Source: Eutypa lata
Lineage: Eukaryota > Ascomycota > Sordariomycetes > Xylariales > Diatrypaceae
Length of the DNA stretch: 64,000 nt
Reading direction: 5' to 3'
NCBI GenBank assembly: GCA_022661535.1
Contig: JAKULF010000006.1
Location: 1,855,001 to 1,919,000 of the forward strand
Below, piece by piece: positions 1 through 10,529 of the stretch. The notes under the pieces were generated by a model that ran no database searches, was not told the origin of the DNA, and saw only the letters and a program-made list of their open reading frames with translations. How positions within the stretch are numbered: the first letter of the stretch is position 1; every line of letters begins with the position of its first letter. The position numbers and the translations under genes are program-made.

Positions 1-401
1 TTGTTATATTTTGATATGGACAGTACTATGGTATGGGTGAGTGCAAGATGATGGTGAAGCTATCTACGTACAGCTGAGCTACCTACCATGTAGGTGGGCC
101 GGCTAGCTATTTAGGTTATAGGTGCTGATAAGGACCTCCAAGGACCCCCATATCGCAGGCTTATCTTGGTTCTCTACTCGGTATATTCGGTAAACTCCTT
201 TAGCAGCCGTACAATTTATTAGTCCTCGTCATATTTGACAGCATGGAATCGTCTTTGGGTGAGTGGCAATACCTAGCCGACGAGCTACATGGCGGGGGTC
301 GGATTGGAACCCGACGACAGGGGTTGGCTTGATGATGGCTTGATAATGTGCGTCGAAGAGAGACACCAGCTTTCCCACACAATGCTTATTCTTCGGGCAA
401 G
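1..401. other. Left-edge intergenic DNA
   Basis: No gene supported. AT-rich DNA upstream of the permease, with the CTAC/GTAG-rich words common in the spacers of this window. Open frames on the minus strand here run antisense to the permease exon and have no family features. Confidence 0.5.
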
Positions 402-2157
402 ATGTTTCGCTTCACCAAGCTCTCGCAATTCGATATGGCATTTTTCAACAACTTGAAGCCGAGAAGTTGGCTGACGAAGGAATATTGGGAGCTCCACATC
501 ACCCGAGATGGATGGTCCAACGAGGACGTCGACGTGGTTCCTGAAGACAAGAGGACGTGGAGATCTATCGACTTCCTGTGGCTCTGGTTGTCCGATGGTG
601 GAAATGTAGGCACAATGCAGCAGGCCGGGAGCATTATTGCGCTGGGCTTGAGCTGGCGCGAGGCTGCTGTCGCGATGTAGGTATATCTTAGTAGTGTCCA
701 TCACACAACGCTGACTCCAAATGAAAGACACTATATTAACTGCCTCAAAGCGCTGTGGGAAACATCATAATCGCCGCCGCTGTGACTCTCAATGGAGCCA
801 TAGGCTCCCGTCACCATATCCCGTTCTCGATCGCCTCTAGGGCATCAATGGGGTTTTACTTCTCATACTTCGCTGTCGTGTCGCGGCTGGCTTTAGCCCT
901 GTTATATTTCGGGTAATTAATCAAGAGACGTTCCAACCAGCCACTAGGCCTGTATAAATAGATAAAAAATTGACCAATCGCAGGATCAACACGTACATCG
1001 GGGCATCGTGTATGCAGATCATGCTCCGGGCCATCTGGCCCTCCTTCTCGGAGTACCCGAACGCCCTGCCAGCCTCCGCAGGGGTGACCAGCAGCAAGCT
1101 GATCTCCTACTGCGTCTTCTGGGCGCTCCAGTTCCCGCTGCTGCTGATCCACCCCCGGAAGATGCGCTGGCTCTTCTTCGTCAAGTCCGTCTGCGTGGTC
1201 GCGGCCGCCTTCGCGCTGCTCGGCTGGGCCGTGCGGCGGACAGGAGGCGCCGGTCCGATCTTCTCGCAGACGAGCAAGCTGCAGGGCGCGCCCAAGGCCT
1301 GGGCGTACCTGTCCGGCGTCAACGTCGCCATCTCGGGCAAGACGACGCTCGCCCTCAACATGCCGGACCTGATGCGCTACGCGGAGCGCCCGTCCGCCGC
1401 CTACTGGCAGATGCTGTTCATCCCGGCCGTGTACTGGGTCTTCTCGTTCGTCGGCATCGTCGTCGCCTCGGCCGGCCAGGCCATCTACGGGCGCCTGCTC
1501 TGGGACCCGACCGAGATCGTGGCGCAGTGGGTGACGGACAATCGGGCTGCCGCCTTCTTCTGCGCCTTCGCGTTCGGTCTCGCCACGCTCGGCACCAACA
1601 TCAGCACCAACTCGATCGCGGCGAGCAACGACCTCGCCTTCCTCGCGCCGCGGTGGCTCAACCTCCGCCGCGGCGCCGTCGTCACGTCTCTCGTCGGCGG
1701 CTGGGCTACCTGCCCCTGGAAGATCCAGGCGAGCGCCCAGAGCCTGACTACGTTCCTCTCCGGCTACGTGGTCGTGCTGGCCCCGCTCCTCGCCATCTTG
1801 GTCGCTGACTACTGGGTTGTTTCGCGTAGGCGGCTGGATGTCCCCGCCCTGTACCGGAACAAAGGCCGGTACCGGTATGTGTCGGGTGTGAACTGGCGCG
1901 CGCTCGCTACCCTCGTCGTCGTCGTCCCCATTAACCTCCCCGGCCTGGTTAATGCCATCAATAAGAATGTCGAGGTCGGTGATGCCTATGCCAGGTTCTA
2001 CAGGGCTAGCTGGTTCACCTCTGCATTCATGGCGGCCGCTGTGTATATCACTCTCAGTACTTTATTCCCTCCGCGGGAAATCGAGGTTCTAGTTGATTGT
2101 AATACGGACGAGGACGTGATACATAATACGGTCACACCTTCGAAGGACGCAGTCTAG
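402..2157 (+). CDS. NCS1-family nucleobase/allantoin-type permease, three exons
   Basis: Predicted plasma-membrane symporter of the nucleobase-cation-symporter-1 family (Fur4/Dal4/Fui1 type), importing uracil, uridine, allantoin or a related compound with protons. Exons 402-676, 751-912 and 984-2157 join in phase and give 536 residues, the usual family length. Seen: the N-terminal family block with NED and RTW followed by a Trp-rich first helix (WLWLSDGGNV); HHIPFSIASRASMG in exon 2; GASCMQIMLRAIWPSF at the start of exon 3; then about ten hydrophobic helices and a conserved late block with RFYRASWFTSAF. The ATG at 402 is the first in frame; the open frame extends upstream only through a non-ATG codon. 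Substrate cannot be read from sequence. The cytosolic N-terminus (about 40 residues) is short for the family, so an upstream exon is possible. Confidence 0.85.
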
Positions 2158-2994
2158 CTTATTAGATAGTTTAAGTATCAAAGGCTTGATGTCCTTTCAG
2201 GTTGCACTTATCTTTAGTCAATGCGGGTGTCATAGCAAATATGTGGCTTAGCATTAATTAGACATCTTAATACATGATTTTGATAAAGTACCAGGTGGCG
2301 AGTTCCGAGATATGTTGAGTAAGATATTACATTAACTAGCAAATACGAGGTTCGTTGCAATTTGCAAAGTTTCCACGCCGTAGCTGTCAACATGGAAGCA
2401 AAGGTAATATGGAATCAAGTGATGAATTACTACAATTATGACGTGCATGTTTGCTATAATACATTCGTAAGGGCGAGTACTTCTTGGCTCTATAAATATT
2501 TATTCGTAGCAAATGCGGGCGACCAATATTCAAGGGCAGCGCAAAGCTCTTCGATGATTCTAACTTGTATTCCTAGCTTTTAAGAAAGTAAATAGAGACT
2601 CTATGGTAAATCTGGTGGTTCCATATGTTATTAGGTACCTACGTATATGTCTCTTTAGTAACTTGGGTATTCACCCCTTATTCGAGTTTATATCATATTT
2701 ATTATCCAACTATTAGCACAATTATCCACTGCCCAAGCTAAATTTCCAATCTAGGTCGATAAATACTTATTCATATTGCTCATTAGCCCAAGATCACATA
2801 GCGTTAGACCACCTTTTTCTTCTAATAATAAAATCTTTTCGCTTCTCATTGCAACATCTTTTCAGCAACCTCATTGCCTTCTAAACTACATTCGTTAGCA
2901 CCAGGTTACTTTATTACGCCACTATCACATAAGCCTTCAACTCTTCTCTCCGAACTTCCTCACCTTCTACTACACTTCCTCTTTCACTTTCAAC
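2158..2994. other. Intergenic, AT-rich
   Basis: No gene recognised. The stretch 2820-2994 is strongly pyrimidine-rich on the plus strand and looks like a fungal 5' leader in front of the small ORF at 2995. Confidence 0.5.
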
Positions 2995-3141
2995 ATGATC
3001 AAACATCAACGCACCGCCGCTCAGCAGCTGGAAATTGCAAATGATACCATCGAGAAGCAGGCCTGTCGTATTGCTGCACTAGAAGCGCAAAACATGCGTT
3101 TAAGGACAAGACTTGTGCTGTACGGAGAACGGATAGACTAG
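2995..3141 (+). CDS. Short coiled-coil ORF of unknown function (48 aa)
   Basis: A 48-residue frame from an ATG directly after a CT-rich leader. It is rich in Ala, Gln, Glu, Arg and Leu with heptad-like spacing (QQLEIANDTIEKQ, then RIAALEAQNMRLRTRL), typical of a coiled coil or the end of a leucine zipper. No family recognised. It may be a real small gene, the first exon of a larger one, or a fragment of a decayed element: the following 2 kb holds similar pieces broken by stops. Confidence 0.3.
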   Translation: MIKHQRTAAQQLEIANDTIEKQACRIAALEAQNMRLRTRLVLYGERID

Positions 3142-4460
3142 AAGTCATGCAATCTAACCTCACGTCAATTTCATGCTAACCTCGCGACTTTATCAGAGAC
3201 CACTCAGAAACGATTTATCAGCTCTTTTCTGGTTCCCTTCATCTTCCAGTCTTGACTTTCTTCGTATTACACCTTTTCCCAGTCTTGACTTTGTATCTTC
3301 GCCCATATTCTACACAACTTTCATTATGGCAGCTAAGAATCGCGAGCTTCAAATGCTCCAGATTCCGGAGAGTATCTTCGTGTACGAGGCTCCTCTGGAG
3401 ATAGAACGCGATCAAAACGCCGAACTCCGAACGGACGAGGAACTTTAAACGCAACACCTTGACATCACCTCGCGTGTCTAAGGACAGAGTCACTATACAC
3501 AGGACACAATACTCATATTACGATGGCCAGCTGGAACTGTGAGACTATCAGGTTATGGCAAGCTGGAATTCGCTCGAGTCTCTGAATGAGGAGTTTCAGT
3601 ACATGGAGGTTTTCGTAGTGGGATTATAGCTATGAAATGACGGGAAATAAGCTTGATACGGGATTAAGGGCAATATGGAGGGCCGATATGACGCTGCGTT
3701 AGAGTCCGGTGATCAGGGATTTCTTAACCGCGTCTTCAACAACTGGCTAGATCGATACGAAGGCACCAAATGCTCAAGATGTCAGACCATGCTACGAAAT
3801 GTCTACGTTCTCATCTCGTAGATGGACTTTAGTTGGCGAAGGTGTGCCATCCACAGAAGACACCGGCTAGGGCAGTTTGTGTGATACAAATTCGGATCTT
3901 GGATAGGGGACTCTAAACGAGTGTTTTAGTAATGCTACGGAAGTCGCACAAGCTATGCACTAAGAAGTAGAGGAGCCTAGGGGGAACGAGAAGATGGAAA
4001 ACCAGTGGAAATATGGACATGTTTTATTGATGAGCCGCTGGACTGGAGCTTTGGGCTAGACCGACATCCAGCCGCCAGTGTGTATCTGCCTACCTAAGTA
4101 GAGTATCATACAGGCTACTTCAGCATGCCTTGATTATAGCACAAGAGTCATTCTACTAGGCAGCAAAGAAGAACCAGGCCCTAATCTGGCAACAGGAAGT
4201 GCTAGGGGGTCTACATGAAGTACGATTTGATCGAAACGAAACCGAGGCCTATATCCGAAAATAAATATCCGGTCTCGCACTAGAAGGGGTTTCATACCAG
4301 TCCTCAATACATTAGGACTTGTCTAGATCACTCTAGACGACAACTCACGCAAAATCCCCCAGTTTTGGTTGAACTTCCTCGCTCATCGTGAGAAAAATAA
4401 GATGACCGTATTTATGAGCGCTGACAAGGAAAACCAACAAAGTCGTCAACGAAACCAACG

Positions 4461-4501
<41 letters not shown>

Positions 4502-4599
4502 AAGGAGGACTAAGAGTTCAGCCTCAACGACTACACCAACTCCTCCGACAATACCCGCACCTACCGGCATAGTCAAAACAAAACCCATCGAGCACACAA
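3142..4599. other. Degenerate coding-like DNA with (ACT)n tract
   Basis: Pieces that read like protein occur in different frames and are interrupted by stops: a 41-residue acidic frame from 3325, charged stretches around 4200-4330, and a Thr/Pro-rich frame over 4430-4600. A perfect trinucleotide tract of about 13 ACT units lies near 4460-4500. The composition resembles the gag-like end of an old retroelement or a decayed gene, but no reverse transcriptase, integrase or LTR was recognised. Confidence 0.35.
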
Positions 4600-4854
4600 A
4601 TGCTCAACAGTCTCCACCAAGAATTCATCAATAAGCTCGATCAACAGACCACCATGTTGGAAAAAAACTTGCTGGCAACCAACACTCTACTGACCGAACT
4701 TGTTAACAAGACTCAACTACCGGCCGAACGACTTAGTAAAGCGAACACTGAGCTAGACACGTTGAACAACGAGATCAGCGCTCTGCAGAAACCCACTACT
4801 GGCATTGAAAAACCGCGGTCCGACGAGGCACCTATGCCTCCCCCGGATGCTTGA
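4600..4854 (+). CDS. Hypothetical coiled-coil ORF (84 aa), possibly remnant
   Basis: An 84-residue frame starting with an ATG and ending before a TGA. The first 65 residues are a clean predicted coiled coil (EFINKLDQQTTMLEKNL, then LSKANTELDTLNNEISAL) and the tail is Pro-rich and acidic. No family recognised. It sits at the end of the degenerate 3-5 kb zone and shares that zone's coiled-coil style, so it may be a surviving piece of a larger broken gene. Confidence 0.3.
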   Translation: MLNSLHQEFINKLDQQTTMLEKNLLATNTLLTELVNKTQLPAERLSKANTELDTLNNEISALQKPTTGIEKPRSDEAPMPPPDA

Positions 4855-6573
4855 GATTAACCTGAATGTCCTCCTCGTCCGTCTACTAGGGATCGTCTAT
4901 CTATCTACTGTATTTTCTTCCCGCCAATTTGATGAGTCGGCCTAGGTTTCCGTTCTGTTACCTACGGGTGCCTCGATCGAACCCATTCAATGCCGAAGCG
5001 TTCGCAACACGCTTCATAGCCGTCGGGCTCCAATTTTAGATAAGTGAGGCAATTTCGAGATAACATCAGATGAAAATGACGACAATAGAGAGGAGTATAG
5101 GGATATCCGAAGCTGGTGAACTTACAATCGCTCCTCCGCCGCCGCGGCCATCACCAACGCCAGAGGCTTCTCCAGCGTTGAGCAGCAACCCATGATGTAC
5201 GGCGGTGGGGCCTAGCCCTCCAAGCAGTGTGTCATCTCCGTCTCTAACAACAGCTGCGAGCCGAGGCAGGAAGCACGGGGCTAGTGGGCTATCCTTAGAG
5301 GAAGGCGATGATTCTGATAATGATGAAGATGCTGATGTAGCTCGTCCTGTCCCTAGAGAGCTTTCCAGCCGGTATTTAGTAGATCGGAAGCATCTCAGGT
5401 GATAAATTCACCCTCTGCTATACGCCATACCTAGTTCTCCGGGACTAGAGTGTGCGGGATATCTCTTGGGTCGTTCGCTGCTATAATTGTAGTTGGCGTT
5501 AACTAGCGAGGTCATCAATATATTTTGAAAAAGGTTTGAAATATGGGCTATCAGTCATTCAATACTTGAACTCCTAGAGAAAGGAGCGCGATTTACTCTT
5601 CCTCCAAATGTTGTTTGTGCGGATATTTAGAAGCCTGATGCTAATCGCGGGTGTGTTTGTGATTGATTCGCACGCGGCTCTGTAGATCTAACATATGCTA
5701 ACATCTAGATGAACCGTTATTAACTGAGTAACTACCATCTGACATGTATAGCTTACGCTGTAAGTATAAGCGAAAGGATTCTTTGGTTTGAATTGATGTT
5801 TTGGCCAGGAGAACCCCCCCCCCTCTACCTAGAGACAAAAAAATCCTATTTTTAAACCGGCATTGAATATGATTAAAGGGGTAAGGTTCTTCTTATAAAG
5901 CCGCGATAAATGGACAGAACTATCTTCAATATTGGTATTTACTCATTTATAATCGTCCCCCTTTACGCCTAACCTCCCACCTTCAAGCTATGGAATAGCT
6001 CCCACCAAGAGAACTGCTGGAAGACGGCTTGATGGATAGCAAAAGCTCAGCACTTTGGGACATGGCGATATGATATTCTTAAATGGGCTTGGAACAAATA
6101 CAATCACGTGGAGGTAATAGTTGGGACGGGAGGAAAGCAAATACATGTCCTTTATAACCCTTGATATCATGACACTTATCAATGACCCGGTTTATCACGA
6201 GATCCTTTACCTAATATGAAGACGAAAACGAGGACGATATTGTACAACCTGGATTTCGAGTAGGTATACATGGTGAACAAGAGATGGCAGACCCCCCGGC
6301 ACGGGTAGGAGGCAGTAATACATAATTACTAGATGGGGAAAGTAAGATTAATCAAATGTTTAATGTCTATATGATGGGGTATCTAAAACTGGACTAGGTC
6401 TAGTGTATGCGTAAGCTCCAATGTATGAGAAGACACGATAGAAGTACTGGTAAATGGATAGGATGGAAGCACCAGTGTCATATGCTGCCAGGCCGGTGCT
6501 CGATGATATGTTTCGTGTGGTTCCAACAGCATGATGCCATCCGCCAGAACGACGATGACCCTTCGTAGTTCCT
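4855..6573. other. Intergenic
   Basis: No gene supported. A 65-codon frame at 5205-5402, Ser-rich then Asp/Glu-rich, is not otherwise distinguished. A C9 run lies near 5813. The rest is AT-rich. Confidence 0.4.
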
Positions 6574-7332
6574 TCAACCCCGAGCGGCGACGACCTTGGA
6601 TTTCAACAGTACGGGCGGTAATGGCATCTTCAATAGTTCTGGCGGTTTGGTCTGGTAGGCGGGGTCTAGCTGGTTCTGCTCATGCGCGTCGGGATCGTGA
6701 TGTTCCAAGTCTACGTCCAAATCGACACCGGCTTCATAGGAAAATGATTCCTTCACAGCCGTGAGTAGTTCGGCTAGGGCCGGCGCATCAATATCGGGAT
6801 CGACCAGTTCCACAACTCTCGGGTTGCCTTCGTCCTCGTCCTCGTCCTCATCCGGGGGGGCAGAACCCGAGTTTATAACCAAGAAGACCTCCTCGACCTT
6901 GGGGCAGCTTCGCATCAGCACGAACTTGTTGTACGTTTCCCACGGGTGGCGTATCGTAGGTTCGACGTAGTCAATCGCTAGGTCGATGACTTCGTCTGTA
7001 TCCCGAACTAGGTCCGGGAACGACCGTGCAGAGTCGTCATAACCCAAGGGCCCAGGTCGAGGTAGGTAGAGCGTATCTAGATGGGGACAGAAGTATATGT
7101 TCGGCTCGTGGGTCTTGGTGCCGAATGATTTGCTGAAAATCCATAGACCTTCGTTCCGTGACTCACGGCAGGTTTGGAGAATGGCCGGAGGTCTCGAGGT
7201 CGTTAGGCATCGATCTTTCTCCGAGTCGTAGAACACCTCGACTACCCTTTTCGAGCAGCTTAGTCGCCATATCTCCAGTCTCAATTCTGCTGGTAGTAGA
7301 GAGAATGGCGCGAAGGTTGTGTGTGACGGCAT
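6574..7332 (-). CDS. 2EXR-domain protein
   Basis: A 252-residue intronless protein. The N-terminus carries the 2EXR signature found in large fungal families: FAPFSLLPAELRLEIWRLS followed by a RVVEV strand, then RPPAILQTCRESRNEGL (residues about 8-65), an F-box-like start. Residues 75-150 continue the typical 2EXR body (IYFCPHLDTLYLPRP, then CPKVEEVFLVIN). A polyacidic run DEDEDEDEG near residue 160 is encoded by a CCTCGT repeat. The C-terminus is Pro/Leu-rich. The family is of unknown function and variable in copy number; some members resemble ubiquitin-ligase adaptors, but no activity can be claimed. No intron is needed. Confidence 0.8.
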   Translation of the reverse strand: MPSHTTFAPFSLLPAELRLEIWRLSCSKRVVEVFYDSEKDRCLTTSRPPAILQTCRESRNEGLWIFSKSFGTKTHEPNIYFCPHLDTLYLPRPGPLGYDDSARSFPDLVRDTDEVIDLAIDYVEPTIRHPWETYNKFVLMRSCPKVEEVFLVINSGSAPPDEDEDEDEGNPRVVELVDPDIDAPALAELLTAVKESFSYEAGVDLDVDLEHHDPDAHEQNQLDPAYQTKPPELLKMPLPPVLLKSKVVAARG

Positions 7333-8640
7333 GACTAAACGCTCTAGGTGGTTTCTTAGGGGTGATGTCCTCCAATTCCTTTACCGGCCTCGCGGACGAG
7401 GTGTAACAAGCGAGCGCTAGCAGTTATAGGCAACTCATCATTCATCGGTATATGAATTTTATTACGATGGCGGTGACACTGGGCATTTAACAAAGACCGG
7501 TGTTCACTGAACAGAAGGCACTACTAATAGCCCAAGTTAAAAAGATCGCCCCCGGAGGTCCTTTTATTGGAATATGCCCCTTCATTGAATTCTGAGGTGA
7601 CGGCAGCCAAGAATGGTCTGGCCCCTAGACTATGGAGGGAGACTGGGCGAGAATTGAACGGAGCAGGGAGATCCCAGGGTGATTGGGAGTCAAACCTTAC
7701 AAGATTGCAAGAGATCTGTGTATGTTCATATTAGGTAGTTAGAGCTTACTAGAGCCTACTATGCCCGATTGTTTTTCAATACCCAAACGACGATGCGATG
7801 CAACATAACTAGAGAATGAATAACAATAAGAACAGCAAGCATGAGCCTTCAAATGGGGACTACTCTAACGGCGGGTTAAGGAACGCAAGGGCATTCTAAT
7901 GCGGCCGTCCATGCATCCAATCAAATTTAGGCATGTAGACTAAATGATGGGGTCTCAATAGGGTACAGATTTGTATGTGTTCCTTTCTTACTTGACTAAA
8001 AAAGTCGCGTGATTTGGTAAGGAACATCGTATGATTTTTACTAGCCGAAGGGCTGTGGTATAAAAAGAGATGAAGTCCAAAAAAAGTTTTCTTTTCGGTG
8101 TCCCGTTGTTGCCTACCCCGATCTGACCCGATCTCGGTAATCGATTGACCAACGAAACAAGGGAGAAAAACATGCCACTTTTGTACTCACATGCACCTCC
8201 GGCAGCATCAGATTCTAGAAGCGGCTACATACAGGGGGTTCATTTTCAGGGGATTTAGGGCGGTCGGACGGCCCGTCAGCGCTTTCTTGTGGAACATTTC
8301 CAACTGACATACTTATGTCTGTAGGAAAATCGGAGCTTGTCAGCGGCTCTCATTAGGGGGAACTCATTAGCGCTCTAGCTTAATTCCAAATGGCGGGGAG
8401 AGACTACTCTAGGAAAACTGAGAACTCCAATCAAAAAGTCCACTCATCGCAATGCAACTGCACCCCAGACGGGCGTAACAAGTATGTACGTAGAATAACT
8501 TCCAGTAAGTTTTATTATTATTACTGGGGAGAAGTTTGCTGCTTCAGATTTACACGGCAGTAGTATACCCCACCTCGGGACAGCACGTATCGCGTTGCCG
8601 CATTTATACAACAAACCCTGTCTGTCTGCTCGCGTGAGCC
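7333..8640. other. Intergenic
   Basis: About 1.3 kb between two divergently transcribed genes (2EXR on minus, QTRT1 on plus), so it should hold both promoters. No RNA gene or conserved ORF recognised. Confidence 0.45.
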
Positions 8641-10169
8641 ATGCTAAGCATTAGAAGGATGGCTACAAACATCATCGCATCACAATCCTCTCCAGCTTTG
8701 ACCTTCGATCTCGTTGCCCGCTGTTCTGTAAGTCTGTTTGCTAGTGTCTGTCTATCTGGGTTAGGTAGGACCTGCCTAGTTATAGGGTAGCTATGTAATA
8801 AAGCCACCCTCTGCTTATGACTATAACAAGTTCTTCTTCTCCGTCTCGGGTTATGTCTGACCGAGGTCCTTAGACAACCCGAGCCCGAGCCGCTATACTC
8901 ACGTTGCCTCATGGCCCCGTGCAGCTGCCTATGTTTATGCCCGTCGCTACACAAGCATCCTTGAAAGGCCTGACCCCCGAACAACTGGAAGAGACAGGAT
9001 GCAGGCTATGCTTGAACAACACATATCACCTTGGTTTGAAGCCGGGACAGGAGGTTCTCGCGGCCGTAGGAGGTGCGCACAAGTTCCAAGGATGGAACTA
9101 CAATATTTTGACGGATAGCGGAGGGTATGTGTTTGACTGTCTGATACACTACGCAGTCTTCTCCTTCTACTACCACCAACTGCGATTACTAGGAGACCAG
9201 GAAATGGCTGACTGAAATGGTGTCACCCGCCTCCCGTGCAACAGATTCCAGATGGTCAGTCTCCTCGAGCTAGCCACCATCACCGAAGAGGGCGTCAAGT
9301 TCCTCTCGCCACACGACGGGACGCCGATGCTGCTGACGCCCGAGCACTCCATCAGCCTCCAGAACACGATCGGCAGCGACATCATGATGCAGCTGGACGA
9401 CGTGCTGGTGACGACGTCGCCCGACGCGGCGCGGATGCGCGAGGCCATGGAGCGCAGCGTGCGGTGGCTGGACCGGTGCATCGCGGCGCACGAGCGCCCG
9501 GCCACGCAGAACCTGTTCTGCATCGTGCAGGGCGGGCTGGACCTGGAGATGCGGCGCGCGTGCTGCGAGGCCATGGTGGCGCGCGACACGCCCGGGATCG
9601 CCATCGGCGGGCTCAGCGGCGGCGAGGCCAAGGCCGACTACTGCGCCGTCGTCGCCGCCTGCACCCCGCGCCTGCCCGAGCTCAAGCCCCGCTACGTCAT
9701 GGGCATCGGGTACCCCGAGGACCTGGTCGTCAGCGTCGCCCTCGGCGCCGACATGTTCGACTGCGTGTGGCCGACGCGGACGGCGCGCTTCGGCAACGCC
9801 GTCACGCGCCACGGCGTCCTGAACATGCGCAACGCCAAGTACGCCACCGACTTCGGCCCCGTCGAGGACGGCTGCGGCTGCGCGTGCTGCCGGCCGGCGA
9901 CGGAAAAGGGGGGGATGGGCGTCACCCGCGCCTTTGTCAACCATAACGCCTCCAAGGAGACCGTCGCTGCCCATCTCCTTACTATTCATAACGTCTGGTA
10001 CCAGCTGGACCTCATGCGCCGCGCCCGCGATGCGATTATTGTGGATCGGTTCCCCGCCTTCCTACGTCGCTTCTTCGCTGACTTGTATGCCGACAAGGCT
10101 GACTATCCCAGCTGGGCTGTCGACGCGCTGCGCGGTGTTGGTGTGGATTTGTTGGCAGATGAGACGTGA
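8641..10169 (+). CDS. QTRT1: Queuine tRNA-ribosyltransferase, catalytic subunit
   Basis: Exchanges guanine-34 for queuine in GUN-anticodon tRNAs (Asp, Asn, His, Tyr). Exons 8641 or 8659-8727, 8874-9124 and 9245-10169 join in phase. From the ATG at 8659 the protein has 414 residues; an in-frame ATG at 8641 adds six (MLSIRR), which could favour mitochondrial targeting. Seen (numbered from 8659): LTLPHGPVQLP; DSGGFQMVS with general-base Asp104; VQGG and GGLSGGE substrate loops; MFDCVWPTR with nucleophile Asp279; and zinc ligands Cys317, Cys319 and Cys322 with a His about 25 residues on. All catalytic features are intact. Fungi salvage queuine rather than make it, and the enzyme normally works as a heterodimer with QTRT2, which is not in this window. 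Exon 3 is far more GC-rich than exons 1-2. Confidence 0.93.
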
Positions 10170-10529
10170 AGATAGTAGCTAATACGTTAAAGAGTCAACT
10201 AACTTGCCCGTGTCATAACCTGTGATGTGTTTTGTGTCTTGTTTTCTGTACTATGCTGTGTTTTACATGTCATTTTATTAGTGTAATCTGTAGGTTGGTA
10301 GGGTTTCTTTTCACATAAACACCCCCTTCCCCTTTTCATTCTTCATCACACGGTGAGGACTGCAAATTGTTGGTATTGATTATATTCATCATTACCAAAA
10401 TATACAACCTGTCTGTTTGTTTGTCTCTCTGTCTATCTAATCTACCATGCATGAATGCATGCACTTCCATACTGTTGGCTGGTATATAGGTATCAATCGC
10501 ACACCGGGTATAATAATAACAATAAAATC
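10170..10529. other. Short convergent intergenic region
   Basis: 360 bp between the convergent 3' ends of QTRT1 and the GPI-protein gene. It contains GTCTGTTTGTTTGTCTC-type low-complexity DNA near 10410. Nothing else seen. Confidence 0.5.

Noticed and set aside
285..310. B-box-like GGTTCCAATCC on the minus strand
   Set aside because: T loop would have eight bases and no A box or acceptor pairing is present.
9170..9989. Long open frames antisense to QTRT1 exon 3
   Set aside because: Mirror frames of a GC-rich exon; Arg/Ala/Gly-rich composition without motifs.
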